64,000 bases of DNA from Paramecium octaurelia (taxonomy: Eukaryota; Ciliophora; Oligohymenophorea; Peniculida; Parameciidae): the NCBI GenBank assembly GCA_905182995.1, contig CAJJDP010000120.1, forward strand, positions 248,001 to 312,000. The letters are read 5' to 3'. A program made the position numbers and the translations under genes. Of this stretch, positions 49,135-60,201 are shown one piece after another (within the stretch, counting starts at the first letter, position 1; every line of letters starts with the position of its first letter). Under the pieces are notes generated by a model. That model searched no databases and was not told where the DNA came from. It saw only the letters and a list, made by a program, of their open reading frames with translations.

Positions 49135-50825
49135 ATGTTAAAATTGTAAGGCAAAATCCTGGAAAAGAAGTTAACCAAAACTGGCTCCAAGAATCACATC
49201 GAAAGCTAATCGCAAAACATCTCAAACAACAATAGTCCTGTCGTTGGAAGATAAAAGTCTTATGAGAATTTGTAGAAAGTCAACAAGACATTTATAAACC
49301 AACCAGTTTCATAGCAAAAATTAAGCAGCATTTTGAATGTGATTAGTGGACAACAACAACAAAACACTAAGTAAAAATACTCCATCAACAACGAATTGAT
49401 TGAAACTGTTAAGATCTCACACAAATTACGTAAGAATCAATCTATGATACATATTGAACAACAATCTCCTGCTCTAACCAAAAATGCCTCCTTCCATCAT
49501 TCAGTTAAAAACAAAATCAACAGCAATAGTGTATCAAGTGATCAATCTCAAATTCAAAAAGTCAAAGAGAAAATCAAATTGCTATTGTAGGAACGAGATC
49601 AAAATCTCCCACAAGATGCCAAGGAACTTGCCTTCATGACCAAGTTCAACCAAATACTCAACCAATTAGTGGTAGTGCTATTCTAAGAACCAAATCTATA
49701 AGTATCTCAACAACAATTCAATCTGCCCTCCTCAACTCAAGACACCTTCTAAGCCATTCAAATTGACCATTTCTTCAAAAGACAGATTCAGATCCTACAA
49801 TAATCCTATTAATTGCAATTGGACAAGAAGAAGATGGAGAATGTCTTGTTGCAAATCAAAAAGAAACAAGAAATCTTGCAATAGGAGAATGAATAATTGT
49901 CAGAAAACAAATCGTAAATGAATGAATAGATAACCTAATTGAAGTAATAAATCTCGGAATTGTAAAAATAGAATAACAACAATCAAGAAAATGAGTTGTT
50001 AGAATCGGGTATGTATAATTGATCTATCCATGTAGAAACTCAAGAATTGAAGTATCTCGTATAAGGACAATTCGAAGCCATACAAAAATTGTTACAAAGA
50101 GAATAGTTAATGAAGGTGTTTTTAAAAAGAGTGGGTGATAGTTCCATAATAGAGTAAATTTAATTAAATTTAAATTTGATAGAATGTTTGAATAATTTAT
50201 CCAGAGTGCAGAGAATGTTAATCAAGATGACACTGAAGGAAATTTGAATATTGATATGTTACCACAACAGAAGCATTCTTAAATTTAGAAAACCAACTAA
50301 TAACAATAATTATAATAATCATAATAGATACCAGATAAGATAATTCTAAAATATGAAACTAGTTACAAATAATTAGATTTATGCGATTCGCTCTTGGCTG
50401 ATGATTCAAGTAAGAAGTTATTTACTAATTGACAGGAGTTAATGATTCAGAAGAAAGCAGTTTCGGATACTTAGGAAAGGAGTAGGCAACAGAAGTCAGT
50501 TGCTATTTCACTCAAGCTTAGTAATTGAAATTAATCAATATTATATTAGATAATTCTAACAACAACAACAAAACCCATAACAATCTTAATAACAATAGAA
50601 TTAGAAATCGAAGGGGAAGTCTAATATCAAAGACAAATTAAAAATCAATATGATGGATGTGCAATTAGCATAGGCTGCGTAATTATTATTTATAATTGAT
50701 TAAAGTTAGAAACACGAATATCTTAAACAACAATAGATGCTCTAATAACAGCAACATCATGACAAGATTCTGCCAGATGACATAAACAGTGAAGATGTAT
50801 GTAACATGTATATTCATAGTTTTGA
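49135..50825 (+). CDS. Gln/Asn-rich coiled-coil protein
   Basis: ATG 49135 with four introns (29, 26, 29 and 23 nt) closing at TGA 50823-50825; 527 residues. The N-terminal region is Ser/Asn/Gln-rich. The central coiled coil includes KKKQEILQQENEQLSENK and LKQQISELQKQNNNNQ. A C-terminal Gln-rich helical part follows (HEYLKQQQMLQQQQHHDK). An earlier ATG at 49100 opens a frame that stops at TGA soon after, so 49135 is preferred. Function unknown; it may be a cytoskeletal or centrosomal scaffold. Confidence 0.6.
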
Positions 50826-51016
50826 ATAGTTTACAAGATTTGATATTTTAATACTAATAAACATAAATGTCTTATAATAACTTCTTAATTTTTTAGTTAA
50901 TAAATGTGTGACTTCAGTTTTGAATAATCTAATTTAGTCTAATAAAATAATAATAATCTTAATATATATATATAAAATATTAATATTATTTTTATCTAAA
51001 ATGAATAATAATTCCA
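50826..51016. other. AT-rich spacer
   Basis: About 190 bases between genes ending toward each other. It holds a short (TA)n tract near 50963-50975. Nothing else was seen. Confidence 0.4.
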
Positions 51017-51840
51017 TCATTATTATTATTGCTTTGCTTCTTTTTCAGCTGGCATTTCTTCAACATTGCTAGCGGTTGCAGTTTACTATGTTATTTCTTC
51101 TCCTGGAGATGCTAAATTAATTTATCCAGTTAAGATTTCGTAGGATCTCTTGGCATCCTCCTCAACCATTTTTTAATATTGTTCTCTACCTGATGGAATA
51201 ATCATATGACAATTTACTGATCACATTTCCATCATTATCAAAGAATTATATCTTTGGTGTTGATAAATCGCCTTCATCCAAAATGGCCTTTTCAGAATCC
51301 TTCAATTCGCTGAACCAATTGCTTCCAGTATCTTAAACTTCTTATAGTTATGGTTCTGGTAAATGTAAACCAGATGGAATGCAATCATTGCTCATTAACA
51401 TATTGATTTTGTTTCCCTCTTAGACGTCAGTCATTTAAAATGAGGATCTTTAATAAGTAGAATCAATACCCAATGGGAACATATACAGATTATATGGGGA
51501 GTTAAAAGGACAAGACTTCATCTGGTTTATTGCAATACTTGAATGATGAGCCTCTAAAGTTGCACTCGGAATACAATATTACGCAGTCACCTTTAGCAGG
51601 TAAGTTCTATTCATAATTTCTAGCAATCAAAATTTATTATTCTTTGGCTGATTATAATACTGACTCTGGATCATAGACATATTCTTATTCAGGAGCAATT
51701 GCTGTTTCAATCTCCAATTATTACCCATCTTGTTGGATCATGATGGGAGCAAATGGAGTTTGGTAATATTGTGCTGACTCTTCCAAAAAGGACTGAGTAT
51801 TGGCTGCTATTAGAAGAACTAATAGTAATTGTATTTTCAT
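51017..51840 (-). CDS. secreted protein with crystallin-like segment
   Basis: ATG at 51840, introns of 22 and 28 nt, TGA at 51019-51017; 257 residues. A signal peptide (MKIQLLLVLLIAANTQS) is followed by a glutamine-rich linker. The segment CVILYSECNFRGSSFKYCN loosely matches a beta/gamma-crystallin-type Greek key. An acidic helical part follows (NWFSELKDSEKAILDEGD), and the tail is EEMPAEKEAKQ. No catalytic motif. Probably secreted or stored in secretory granules; the crystallin resemblance is weak. Confidence 0.68.
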
Positions 51841-51889
51841 TATTTAAATAAAAACGAATTATCTCAAACTATAAAATTTAAAAACTATT

Positions 51890-52644
51890 TCATTATTCAT
51901 CAAATTGATTATCTTTGATGTTCATTTCATCTGATACATTAGATATCACCTATTGTGGATAGTAATTCAAATTCATCTGAACCTATGGAGGCTACATAAA
52001 ATAACTAAGCATATTTTTCTCATCCATTTACTGCTGCAATTACTGTTATGCCAATAAGTATTACTGATAGTACAACTATTATTGATCGTATATATTTATT
52101 TTGTCCTCTTCCTTGCCCAATTGATCCAACATTTGAAACATGTATGGCATCTAAGGAAACTGAAATTAGTAATCCTAAAAACCCTGTTGCTATTAATAAA
52201 ATGGGGGCCCAACCATAAACTACTACAACATACCATTCTCATTATATTTGTCTACTTTATCCTAGTTTCCGTTCTCCTTTCGCTTTCGACCCACTCCCTT
52301 CTATCTCTTCTTTACAGAATGTACAAAAGGGTTAAACTTCTGGTGATGAGACCTATAAGATAGGGAAAAAACTTATCTCACCGGCATTGAGAAGGACTTC
52401 GAGTACCAATTGTTTCACTCATCAATTTGAAGATCTTGCTAGTTTTCTTTTAATCTTATGATTCCATGACTGTTCTATGCATATTCAAGAACTCTAAATA
52501 TGTGTTATGTTCCTATTCACTCCAATGTCCTGTTAATTAATTGGGATTTGTAATTACTCTTTTTTTATTCTTCCTTCTTTACTCACCCTCATCAACTTAT
52601 AAATTCATTTCCTCTTACTTAGCCCATATCTCCTCCTGACTCAT
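51890..52644 (-). CDS. second SHAQKY-class Myb/SANT protein with Q-rich tail
   Basis: ATG at 52644, one 29-nt intron, TGA at 51892-51890; 241 residues, exact frame. The single Myb-like repeat runs from GHWSEQEHNTYLEFLN to IGTRSPSQCRSHHQKF. It is close to the 22113-22476 gene and has the intron at the same codon (CR|S). The basic segment KKRQKGVGRKRK may be a nuclear signal. The tail is very rich in Gln, Tyr and Pro, like a transcription activation domain. The 5' part is repeated at 53266-53968 through an assembly artefact. Confidence 0.82.
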
Positions 52645-53264
52645 TATTGCTTCTAATATATATATATTTATTTTATTATTTAATTAATTAAAATAATCAT
52701 TCATTTCTCCTCAATTGACTAATCCCATTGTGATAAAACTGAATTATTGTGTTGTGAATTAGCGAATTTCAAATAAAATGTAAATATTGTACAATATATA
52801 AATAATGATATATTTACTTCCATTATTTATTATAATAATGATAAATAAAACAGATTATTAATAAATAAAATAATATATGTAAACTTCACCTCCTTTTTCA
52901 CATAACCATTCAAACCCACTCTTGATGAAAGATGACGTTGGAAAAGCCAAACCATCTACATACAACCTTCCTAATCAAGACTTCATTTATGGACAACCAT
53001 TATCGAGAGACAAAGAAGGAGCCAAAGAAGGTATTTATCACAACCTCAATCTACCCAAGTTACCATGACATGGAAATTTCATCAGGAATCTCAAGATAGA
53101 GTACCCAATAGAGATTTTGCTGAACTCAATAAACAATCTATACACAATGGCTCAGTCAAAGCACATGTAACTGATTCACTTATTACTCTTCCAGGATATG
53201 TACAAGTATAGACAGACTCACGATGCCAGACTTTAAATAAAGAAGGGTACAAATATTCAGGCCA
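51942..53264 (+). repeat. 1323-bp direct repeat, first copy
   Basis: Identical, wherever compared, to 53266-54588 (offset 1324) and ends exactly at the N at 53265. Covers most of the Myb gene (-) and the first exons of CFAP77 (+). Interpreted as an unmerged contig overlap. Confidence 0.9.
52877..53264 (+). pseudogene. spurious 5' copy of CFAP77
   Basis: Same sequence as the start of the complete gene at 54201-54951, cut by the N at 53265. Not a separate gene. Confidence 0.85.
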
Positions 53265-53265
53265 N

Positions 53266-53968
53266 GATATCACCTATTGTGGATAGTAATTCAAATTCAT
53301 CTGAACCTATGGAGGCTACATAAAATAACTAAGCATATTTTTCTCATCCATTTACTGCTGCAATTACTGTTATGCCAATAAGTATTACTGATAGTACAAC
53401 TATTATTGATCGTATATATTTATTTTGTCCTCTTCCTTGCCCAATTGATCCAACATTTGAAACATGTATGGCATCTAAGGAAACTGAAATTAGTAATCCT
53501 AAAAACCCTGTTGCTATTAATAAAATGGGGGCCCAACCATAAACTACTACAACATACCATTCTCATTATATTTGTCTACTTTATCCTAGTTTCCGTTCTC
53601 CTTTCGCTTTCGACCCACTCCCTTCTATCTCTTCTTTACAGAATGTACAAAAGGGTTAAACTTCTGGTGATGAGACCTATAAGATAGGGAAAAAACTTAT
53701 CTCACCGGCATTGAGAAGGACTTCGAGTACCAATTGTTTCACTCATCAATTTGAAGATCTTGCTAGTTTTCTTTTAATCTTATGATTCCATGACTGTTCT
53801 ATGCATATTCAAGAACTCTAAATATGTGTTATGTTCCTATTCACTCCAATGTCCTGTTAATTAATTGGGATTTGTAATTACTCTTTTTTTATTCTTCCTT
53901 CTTTACTCACCCTCATCAACTTATAAATTCATTTCCTCTTACTTAGCCCATATCTCCTCCTGACTCAT
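53266..53968 (-). pseudogene. spurious partial copy of the second Myb gene
   Basis: Lacks the last 52 nt of the gene because the block starts inside it. Artefact of the duplicated contig end. Confidence 0.85.
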
Positions 53969-54588
53969 TATTGCTTCTAATATATATATATTTATTTTAT
54001 TATTTAATTAATTAAAATAATCATTCATTTCTCCTCAATTGACTAATCCCATTGTGATAAAACTGAATTATTGTGTTGTGAATTAGCGAATTTCAAATAA
54101 AATGTAAATATTGTACAATATATAAATAATGATATATTTACTTCCATTATTTATTATAATAATGATAAATAAAACAGATTATTAATAAATAAAATAATAT
54201 ATGTAAACTTCACCTCCTTTTTCACATAACCATTCAAACCCACTCTTGATGAAAGATGACGTTGGAAAAGCCAAACCATCTACATACAACCTTCCTAATC
54301 AAGACTTCATTTATGGACAACCATTATCGAGAGACAAAGAAGGAGCCAAAGAAGGTATTTATCACAACCTCAATCTACCCAAGTTACCATGACATGGAAA
54401 TTTCATCAGGAATCTCAAGATAGAGTACCCAATAGAGATTTTGCTGAACTCAATAAACAATCTATACACAATGGCTCAGTCAAAGCACATGTAACTGATT
54501 CACTTATTACTCTTCCAGGATATGTACAAGTATAGACAGACTCACGATGCCAGACTTTAAATAAAGAAGGGTACAAATATTCAGGCCA
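53266..54588 (+). repeat. 1323-bp direct repeat, second copy
   Basis: Second copy of 51942-53264, beginning after the N. It runs on into the rest of CFAP77, so the complete CFAP77 uses this copy, while the complete Myb gene uses the first. Confidence 0.9.
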
Positions 54589-54951
54589 TCGAATTGCCAG
54601 AAGAAGAATTTCGCTATGGTCGCAAGAACAGGTACTGATCCTCTCTATCTAGACCATCAACTCCTATGAAGTTGGTTATGGGCAACTCCTATGGCATCGA
54701 AGCTGAATCAACCATTCTAGATAAATACCAACACAGAGCTGGATCTCAAGTATATACAATAACATAAAACCAAGGATTCCAAAATGACTTCCTCAGTTGT
54801 CAAAGGCAATAAGGCATCCCAACTATTTCATGATAGCAATCACAAAAAATTAGCAGCCATCCAAGGAGTAGAAAAGAAGGAACCCTTTAAAATGGAGAAA
54901 TTTAAGTCTGTCAACCCCAAAATTAATACAAATTTATCAACTAAAAAATGA
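54201..54951 (+). CDS. CFAP77: CFAP77-like ciliary protein
   Basis: ATG 54201, introns of 29, 28, 21 and 25 nt, TGA 54949-54951; 215 residues with an exact frame. Motifs are PSTYNLPNQDFIYGQPLSRD, VPNRDFAELNKQSIHNGSV, YKYRQTHDARL, FRYGRKNRPSTPMKLVMGN and the closing KFKSVNPKINTN. This matches CFAP77, a short protein located on the doublet microtubules of motile cilia. It is divergent from the Myb gene with about 230 nt between starts. Confidence 0.85.
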
Positions 54952-54984
54952 TTATTTCATAAAAAATTATCCTAATTTATTTAA

Positions 54985-55944
54985 TCATTAAATTATTGAA
55001 ATGTCCACTTTCTCAACCAAATCTTCGTCCACATAAAGCAACTTGTAAGCATTGAAAAATCGATCCTCTCCTTTCTTCTTTTTGAACTCCTTTGTAGTTA
55101 ATTCCTCATTATATCTATCGAACCCACTAAAATACTCCTGATAGACTTTCTCTCTTCCCAAATTAGTCAACTCTTTTTTCAAAAACTAACAAAGTTGAAT
55201 TGCTTCCTTTCTATGTTTCAACACACTCAAGGATGACAGAATTCTCTTCAATCTCAATAAATTATGAGTATTTCTTAAACAACACAATTCAAATTAATTT
55301 TTGTCAACTAATGCTAATTCTTATTATTAAGTATTCTGAATTTGTTCAATTTTCTAAAGTAGATTATTATTCTAAGTTTGAATATCATTCTAAATGCATA
55401 CTGTCTTCTACTACTCTGAACTTTATTATTATTATTCATCCTTAGTAATTTACTAATTAGATTTTATGAATTAATCAATTTTAGTTTACTTGATCATAGA
55501 GTTTTCACTTTATTTTTGGTTACTATTTTGCGATTCTTTTACGCTTATAGTTAAATCTTTTGGGTTTTATTATTTTTAAATAGCCTGTGTTTGTGGTTGG
55601 GAATATTAATTACTTTCATTATCTTACTTAGATTTTGATAAGATTCCAAAGAATCGTAAAATTAATATGTAGTTTTTATGAAATCTCTTTAGGATTGTTT
55701 CTGATTTAATCATTCTATTTCTTTCTTCTAGTGTTAGTTTATAAGAGTTTGGGTTGAATTTACTTGCATAAAAGTTAGGAAACATCCATTAAATAAAAGA
55801 GTGATCATACTCAAGATCTTGATAGAATGATTTAAGATCTTCAATTTATGGCTTTGATTATTATTAAAATTACTCAATAATGGCTTTAATTTTGGGTTTG
55901 ACTTGTTGCCAAGTTGCATTGTTATAAAAATCAAAATTCCTCAT
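54985..55944 (-). CDS. OGFr-domain protein
   Basis: Intronless 319-residue frame, ATG at 55944, TGA at 54987-54985. The N-terminal 100 residues match the opioid-growth-factor-receptor conserved region: RNFDFYNNATWQQVKP, LEYDHSFIQWMFPNFYA, LTLEERNRMIKSETILKRFH and ILILRFFGI. A Gln/Asn/Ser-rich insert (about residues 120-220) splits it from LLRLKRILSSLSVLKHRKEA. OGFr-type domains occur in vertebrate OGFr and in scattered fungal and protist proteins of unknown function. No catalytic residues are known for the family. Confidence 0.78.
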
Positions 55945-56011
55945 CAGAATTTCAGGTGTATTTGATTACATAAATTAAATTTATAAATAAAATAATGTTT
56001 GCATAAAAACA

Positions 56012-57203
56012 TCATAAAAATTCTTATAAATTGTAGAGTTAAGGATATTTAATCTTAAAACTACAAATAAGATCTTCTGTCTTATTTAAACACAACTCAA
56101 TCTGAATTTAATCTATTTGAGAGATTTCCATCACTTTGTTAAACTGCATTTATAGTTTAAATAAATTACAAATTGGTTGATGATGAATTCTGCATTGAAC
56201 AAATTCATTTTGGAAACAAAATCTTTAATACTGTAGAGGAATGCTGAACATGCCAGAGTATAGGAATTGAAGGATGTCATTGAATAGTCATGAAGACACA
56301 TTTTTAAGATGTAAATACTGGTTTTTAGAATATTTGTTAAGGTAGGACTAAATTTGTAATAAAATAATACTTACTTGTCATTCAAATTAAAACATTAGTA
56401 AAAGATATTTTGTAAATAATCAAGTGATGTGGGAAATGTGATCTTGAAATTCAAGGTTTCCAAGATTGTTTTTTCCATCTCTTTGATGTCGGATCTAAAA
56501 TAAAACTAAAAGTTACGTAGAGAATTTATTTCGACTGATTTTTGTGACAAACTACCTTAATTGGATAAAATAGATATCTTCAAGTTTAGTAGCTATAAAC
56601 ATGGAGGTAATTCCAATAAGATGAAGATCATTATAAGAATATTATTTGATTGATTGTTAAAAGAAGAAATCCATGATTGACACAGCTCTGAAGAATGTAG
56701 CATCTGAAGTAGTTTTACTATACTTTCCAAAGACCGAAATAATCCAATCAACCATCCTTGCTCTTTAAAAGTCAGATATCTTTTAGTGTGACAGGCTATT
56801 TCCAAGAAAGACATTCTCATCAATTAATGATTATTGAAATTCTTATTGGTAATATTTGTTGTATTGAAAGCATTTTTTAAATTCTGGGTGATCTGGATCT
56901 TGGCCAATACCGACTTAAAATTGAGATATATCAAGTACATTCCTATTCTACATTCTCAAGATTAAGGGGATTCAATTTCAAACACAAAACTTAAAACTCC
57001 TCTTCAGCTTCCAGTCCCCTGATAATTTTAAGAATTTTTCCTTCATCTGGTTGACAGCCATCTACATCATGAGATTCTGTGCTGGTATTACGTGAGGAAT
57101 AATTTGAGTTGTTCTTTCTTTTTTTACCTTGATTAGTCTTTTTGGTTTTAGGTTTAGTAGATGAACTTCTTCTGGATCTTGACCAATTCTTGTTTTATTT
57201 CAT
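56012..57203 (-). CDS. cyclin
   Basis: ATG at 57203, four introns (25, 22, 27 and 26 nt), TGA at 56014-56012; 363 residues. A basic Ser-rich N-terminus (NWSRSRRSSSTKPKTKK) precedes the cyclin box with RARMVDWIISVFGKY and LHLIGITSMFIATKLED. The second fold reads LETLNFKITFPTSLDYL and NSYTLACSAFLYSIKDF. The MRAILVDW signature appears as RARMVDW, and the Lys and Glu that contact the CDK are visible in SMFIATKLED. Likely an A/B-type mitotic cyclin; the substrate CDK is unknown. Confidence 0.88.
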
Positions 57204-57306
57204 TTATATTTTAAAAGTGATTCACTCCAATTTGGTTATCTTTAAATTGTATTAAGTGATATTTTTACTCCAATTTTGCTTTCACTAAAAATACAATTAT
57301 TAATTA

Positions 57307-59329
57307 ATGTTGATATATTATATACTTATACCATTAGTTATTGGATCCAAGGAATCCTGCTAACATTATATGACATCTCTCTTAATGAAAGTAGAATTAG
57401 AAGGATATAAGAAGCTACTAGAAGCAATTTGGCCATATGCTAGTTTATCAGGAACAAGGTACAATATGTTATCATAGAATAGTCTTAATCAATTCGGTAT
57501 GTTCGAAACTTGTTTAAGAAATGGATACTATTATTCAAGTCTTAAAATAGAAATGGACCCTATTCCAAGTTATTATGGACTGTGTCATTCTATAGAATGC
57601 ACAACCAATGATTTCAATGACGAAGAATTGTAGTCTGATTTTAAGGAATTAATCAATTCAACGGGTTTCTTAGACAAATATAACGTATTAATTTACTTAT
57701 CCAAGGTATCAATAGATGATGCTGATTTCATTTTTTACGACCCTCTAACTTACAGAAAGGATTAGGGGATTATGTTTACATTTACGCTTTTTCTTATTGG
57801 AATGTTTTTGATTCTCAGTTGTTTCAATCCAGTTTTTTGTTAAATGATGAAATTTAAAAGACAAGCCAAGGTCTCAATAAATCTAAGTGACATTGAAAGT
57901 CGCGAAAGACATGATGAGAATTTGGGATTAACAAATAATGAGATTACTACAATAAAGTAATAAGAAACTAAGAAGTCATTCTTCATAGATTACTCTATTA
58001 AGGAAAGTTATAATACACTATTTTCATTTAAAGAACACGATACAAGTTTAAGTATAATGGAAGGATTTAGATCATTAGGATTTTTAATGGTGATCTTTGG
58101 CCATCAATTTTTAGATTTGGCAAAATCATCATTTCAATTTGAAATGTTAGCCTAATTGAAGTCATGGCTATGTTTAAACCTAGTTAATATGTTGTATAGT
58201 GTAGATATGTTCTTTTGGCTAGGTGGTTTTTTTAGTGGATTTATGTTAATTGAGAGAAACAAAATGAAATTAGTTAAGAAAAATGGATTTTCAATCTTTG
58301 GATTTTTATTACATAGAATTTTGAGAATCTGGCCATGTTATGCAATAGCCATTTTAATTAGTTCGTAGTTAGTGCCATTCATGGGAGATGGACCTAGATG
58401 GTTTATGGCTTTGGATCGTTTTGAATGCGCAACAGGATGGAGAAACCTAATATTTATAGATAACCTATTCTACGATAGTTAATATTGTTTTCCATGGGGA
58501 TGGTATTTATCAACTGATATGCAATTGTTTACCACATGTTTGATTCCAGTGTTCTTATACGCAAAATTGAATTCAAGAGCTGCTAAAATAGTGATAATAT
58601 CATTGTTAGTTATAACCCAAACTATAGGTACAGTGATGTCCTTTGTAAATGAATATTTGTTGCCTCCTTTTGCTTTGACATAACCAAAAATGCATTAGAA
58701 TTACTACACTAAACCATTTACAAGAGGTCCCCCTTATTATTTAGGATTTCTATTGGGTGTTTTGTACAGAGAAATGAAAGAAAATAATGTGAATATCTTA
58801 AGTAAATTAATGGGATATGCTAAAAAAAAATAATTGAAATTTAAATCATTGTGTTACTTATTAGGTTTTTCAATAATCGGAGGGATTTGGTTTGGATGGA
58901 GACCAGCTTAATTGCATTATGAACATTAGGATTATTGGAATAAGACTATATAGAGTCTCTGGTTTGCATTTTGTAGATTAGGAATAGCATTGGGAATGAG
59001 TTTCTTGTCTTTGCCTTGTTTATTTGGGATGCAGGATTTGTAATTGTTATTAGATATATAGTAGATTCAATTTGAGTTTTATGAGGAACAATTACTTTAG
59101 ATTTATCAATAAGATTTCATTTTCTGGCTACTTGCTACATTAAGTAATAATCTTTGGGGTGTTGGGGCAATTTTATCAAACGCCTAACTTTTCATTTGAA
59201 ACAATATTCACACTTTACATAGGGAATTTGTTTATAACTATAATATGCTCAATTTTGTTTTGTTTGTTCATAGAATTGCCATTAACAAGAATAGAAAACC
59301 GAGTGATGAAACAATTGTTTAACAAATGA
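57307..59329 (+). CDS. NRF-6-like membrane acyltransferase
   Basis: ATG 57307 (signal-peptide-like start MLIYYILIPLVIGSKESC), one 25-nt intron near 59067 ending GAG, TGA 59327-59329; 665 residues. The N-terminal lumenal domain of about 180 residues has paired Cys. One membrane segment (TFTLFLIGMFLILSCFNP) precedes an acyltransferase-3 domain with EGFRSLGFLMVIFGHQF, MFFWLGGFFSGFML, RILRIWPCYA, WYLSTDMQLF and NKISFSGYLLH. This resembles NRF-6/OafA acyltransferases of nematodes and bacteria, which transfer acyl groups across membranes. Substrate unknown. Confidence 0.88.
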
Positions 59330-59360
59330 TTATCAATATTGAATGTGTGTTAATAAATAC

Positions 59361-60025
59361 TCATTTATAATTAAGTGCAATGTATTTGACGGCTGCTTTC
59401 ATCATATCTGATTACAATTTTGCATATTGATTAGTCACTGATTAAGGCACATCTCCTCTTGGATCAAAACATTGGAGGGCTATAACTTTGGTCATCTAAG
59501 AAATAGTGTGGAGATATTTACTTAATTTGGTTATGGTATGATGATCCAACCACTCAAATGCATTTCTGCTCTCTCAACCTTATTTATAGGGGGAGTTTTC
59601 TAGTGGATGATAGATTTAGCTATAAAAGTATTAATACGAATAGTCTTACAACAAACGATAATAATGCCATCATTTTATTTATACACTTTCTGAACCATAA
59701 CCAAGTCTCTGCTACTCATAAAAGGAATGGGTGGTTTGATTCTCACATACACTATCCTTGTATTTGCATCAATCTATTCTATTACGTGTGCCTAGGTTGA
59801 TAAGGTTATGATTAGTACAGTTTCGATCTTCTCATCATACAAAGGTCTTTTATTTACATCTCCAACCAAGTCAAGTATTTGATCAGGTGTTCTAGCTATT
59901 TCAGTTTGTGTCCTATTCATTGCAATTCCATTTTCTGGATTCTTCTTAGTATACACAATATATCCATCTTTATTTGAATACAATTCCCACATGTTCTGTT
60001 CGTTGATTTCTTGCCATTTCAACAT
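59361..60025 (-). CDS. START-domain lipid-transfer protein
   Basis: ATG at 60025, introns of 27 (59792-59818), 30 (59620-59649) and 26 nt (59496-59521), TGA at 59363-59361; 193 residues. START motifs are WELYSNKDGYIVYTKK, MNRTQTEIARTPDQILDLV, FMSSRDLVMVQKV and DPRGDVPQSVTNQYAKL near the end. START domains (StAR, PCTP, STARD) bind lipids in a hydrophobic tunnel. Length is near that of a lone domain, so it is probably a soluble carrier. Two of its three introns are multiples of 3 without an in-frame TGA, so retention would still be translated. Confidence 0.9.
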
Positions 60026-60201
60026 TTTGTTTTTTGTCTCTAAGGATGATTAAATATTGATACCATCAATCAATGCTTCGTAATTCACCTACATTAATCT
60101 ATTTATATTATTCCAACTTAGTTATTTGATATCAACACTTATCAATTTTAATTAATATAGAAATTAATATTTGATTCCATATATCTAATATATTTCATTA
60201 A

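Noticed and set aside
51001..51783. Plus-strand frames rich in Ser/Tyr opposite the secreted gene
   Set aside because: They need several non-canonical joins. The minus-strand gene has a signal peptide and two introns with an exact frame.
52082..52363. Plus-strand hydrophobic frame and a minus-strand multi-membrane frame over the second Myb gene
   Set aside because: Both are shadows. The minus-strand frame with SHHQKF, a canonical 29-nt intron and a Q-rich tail closes exactly and matches a known family.
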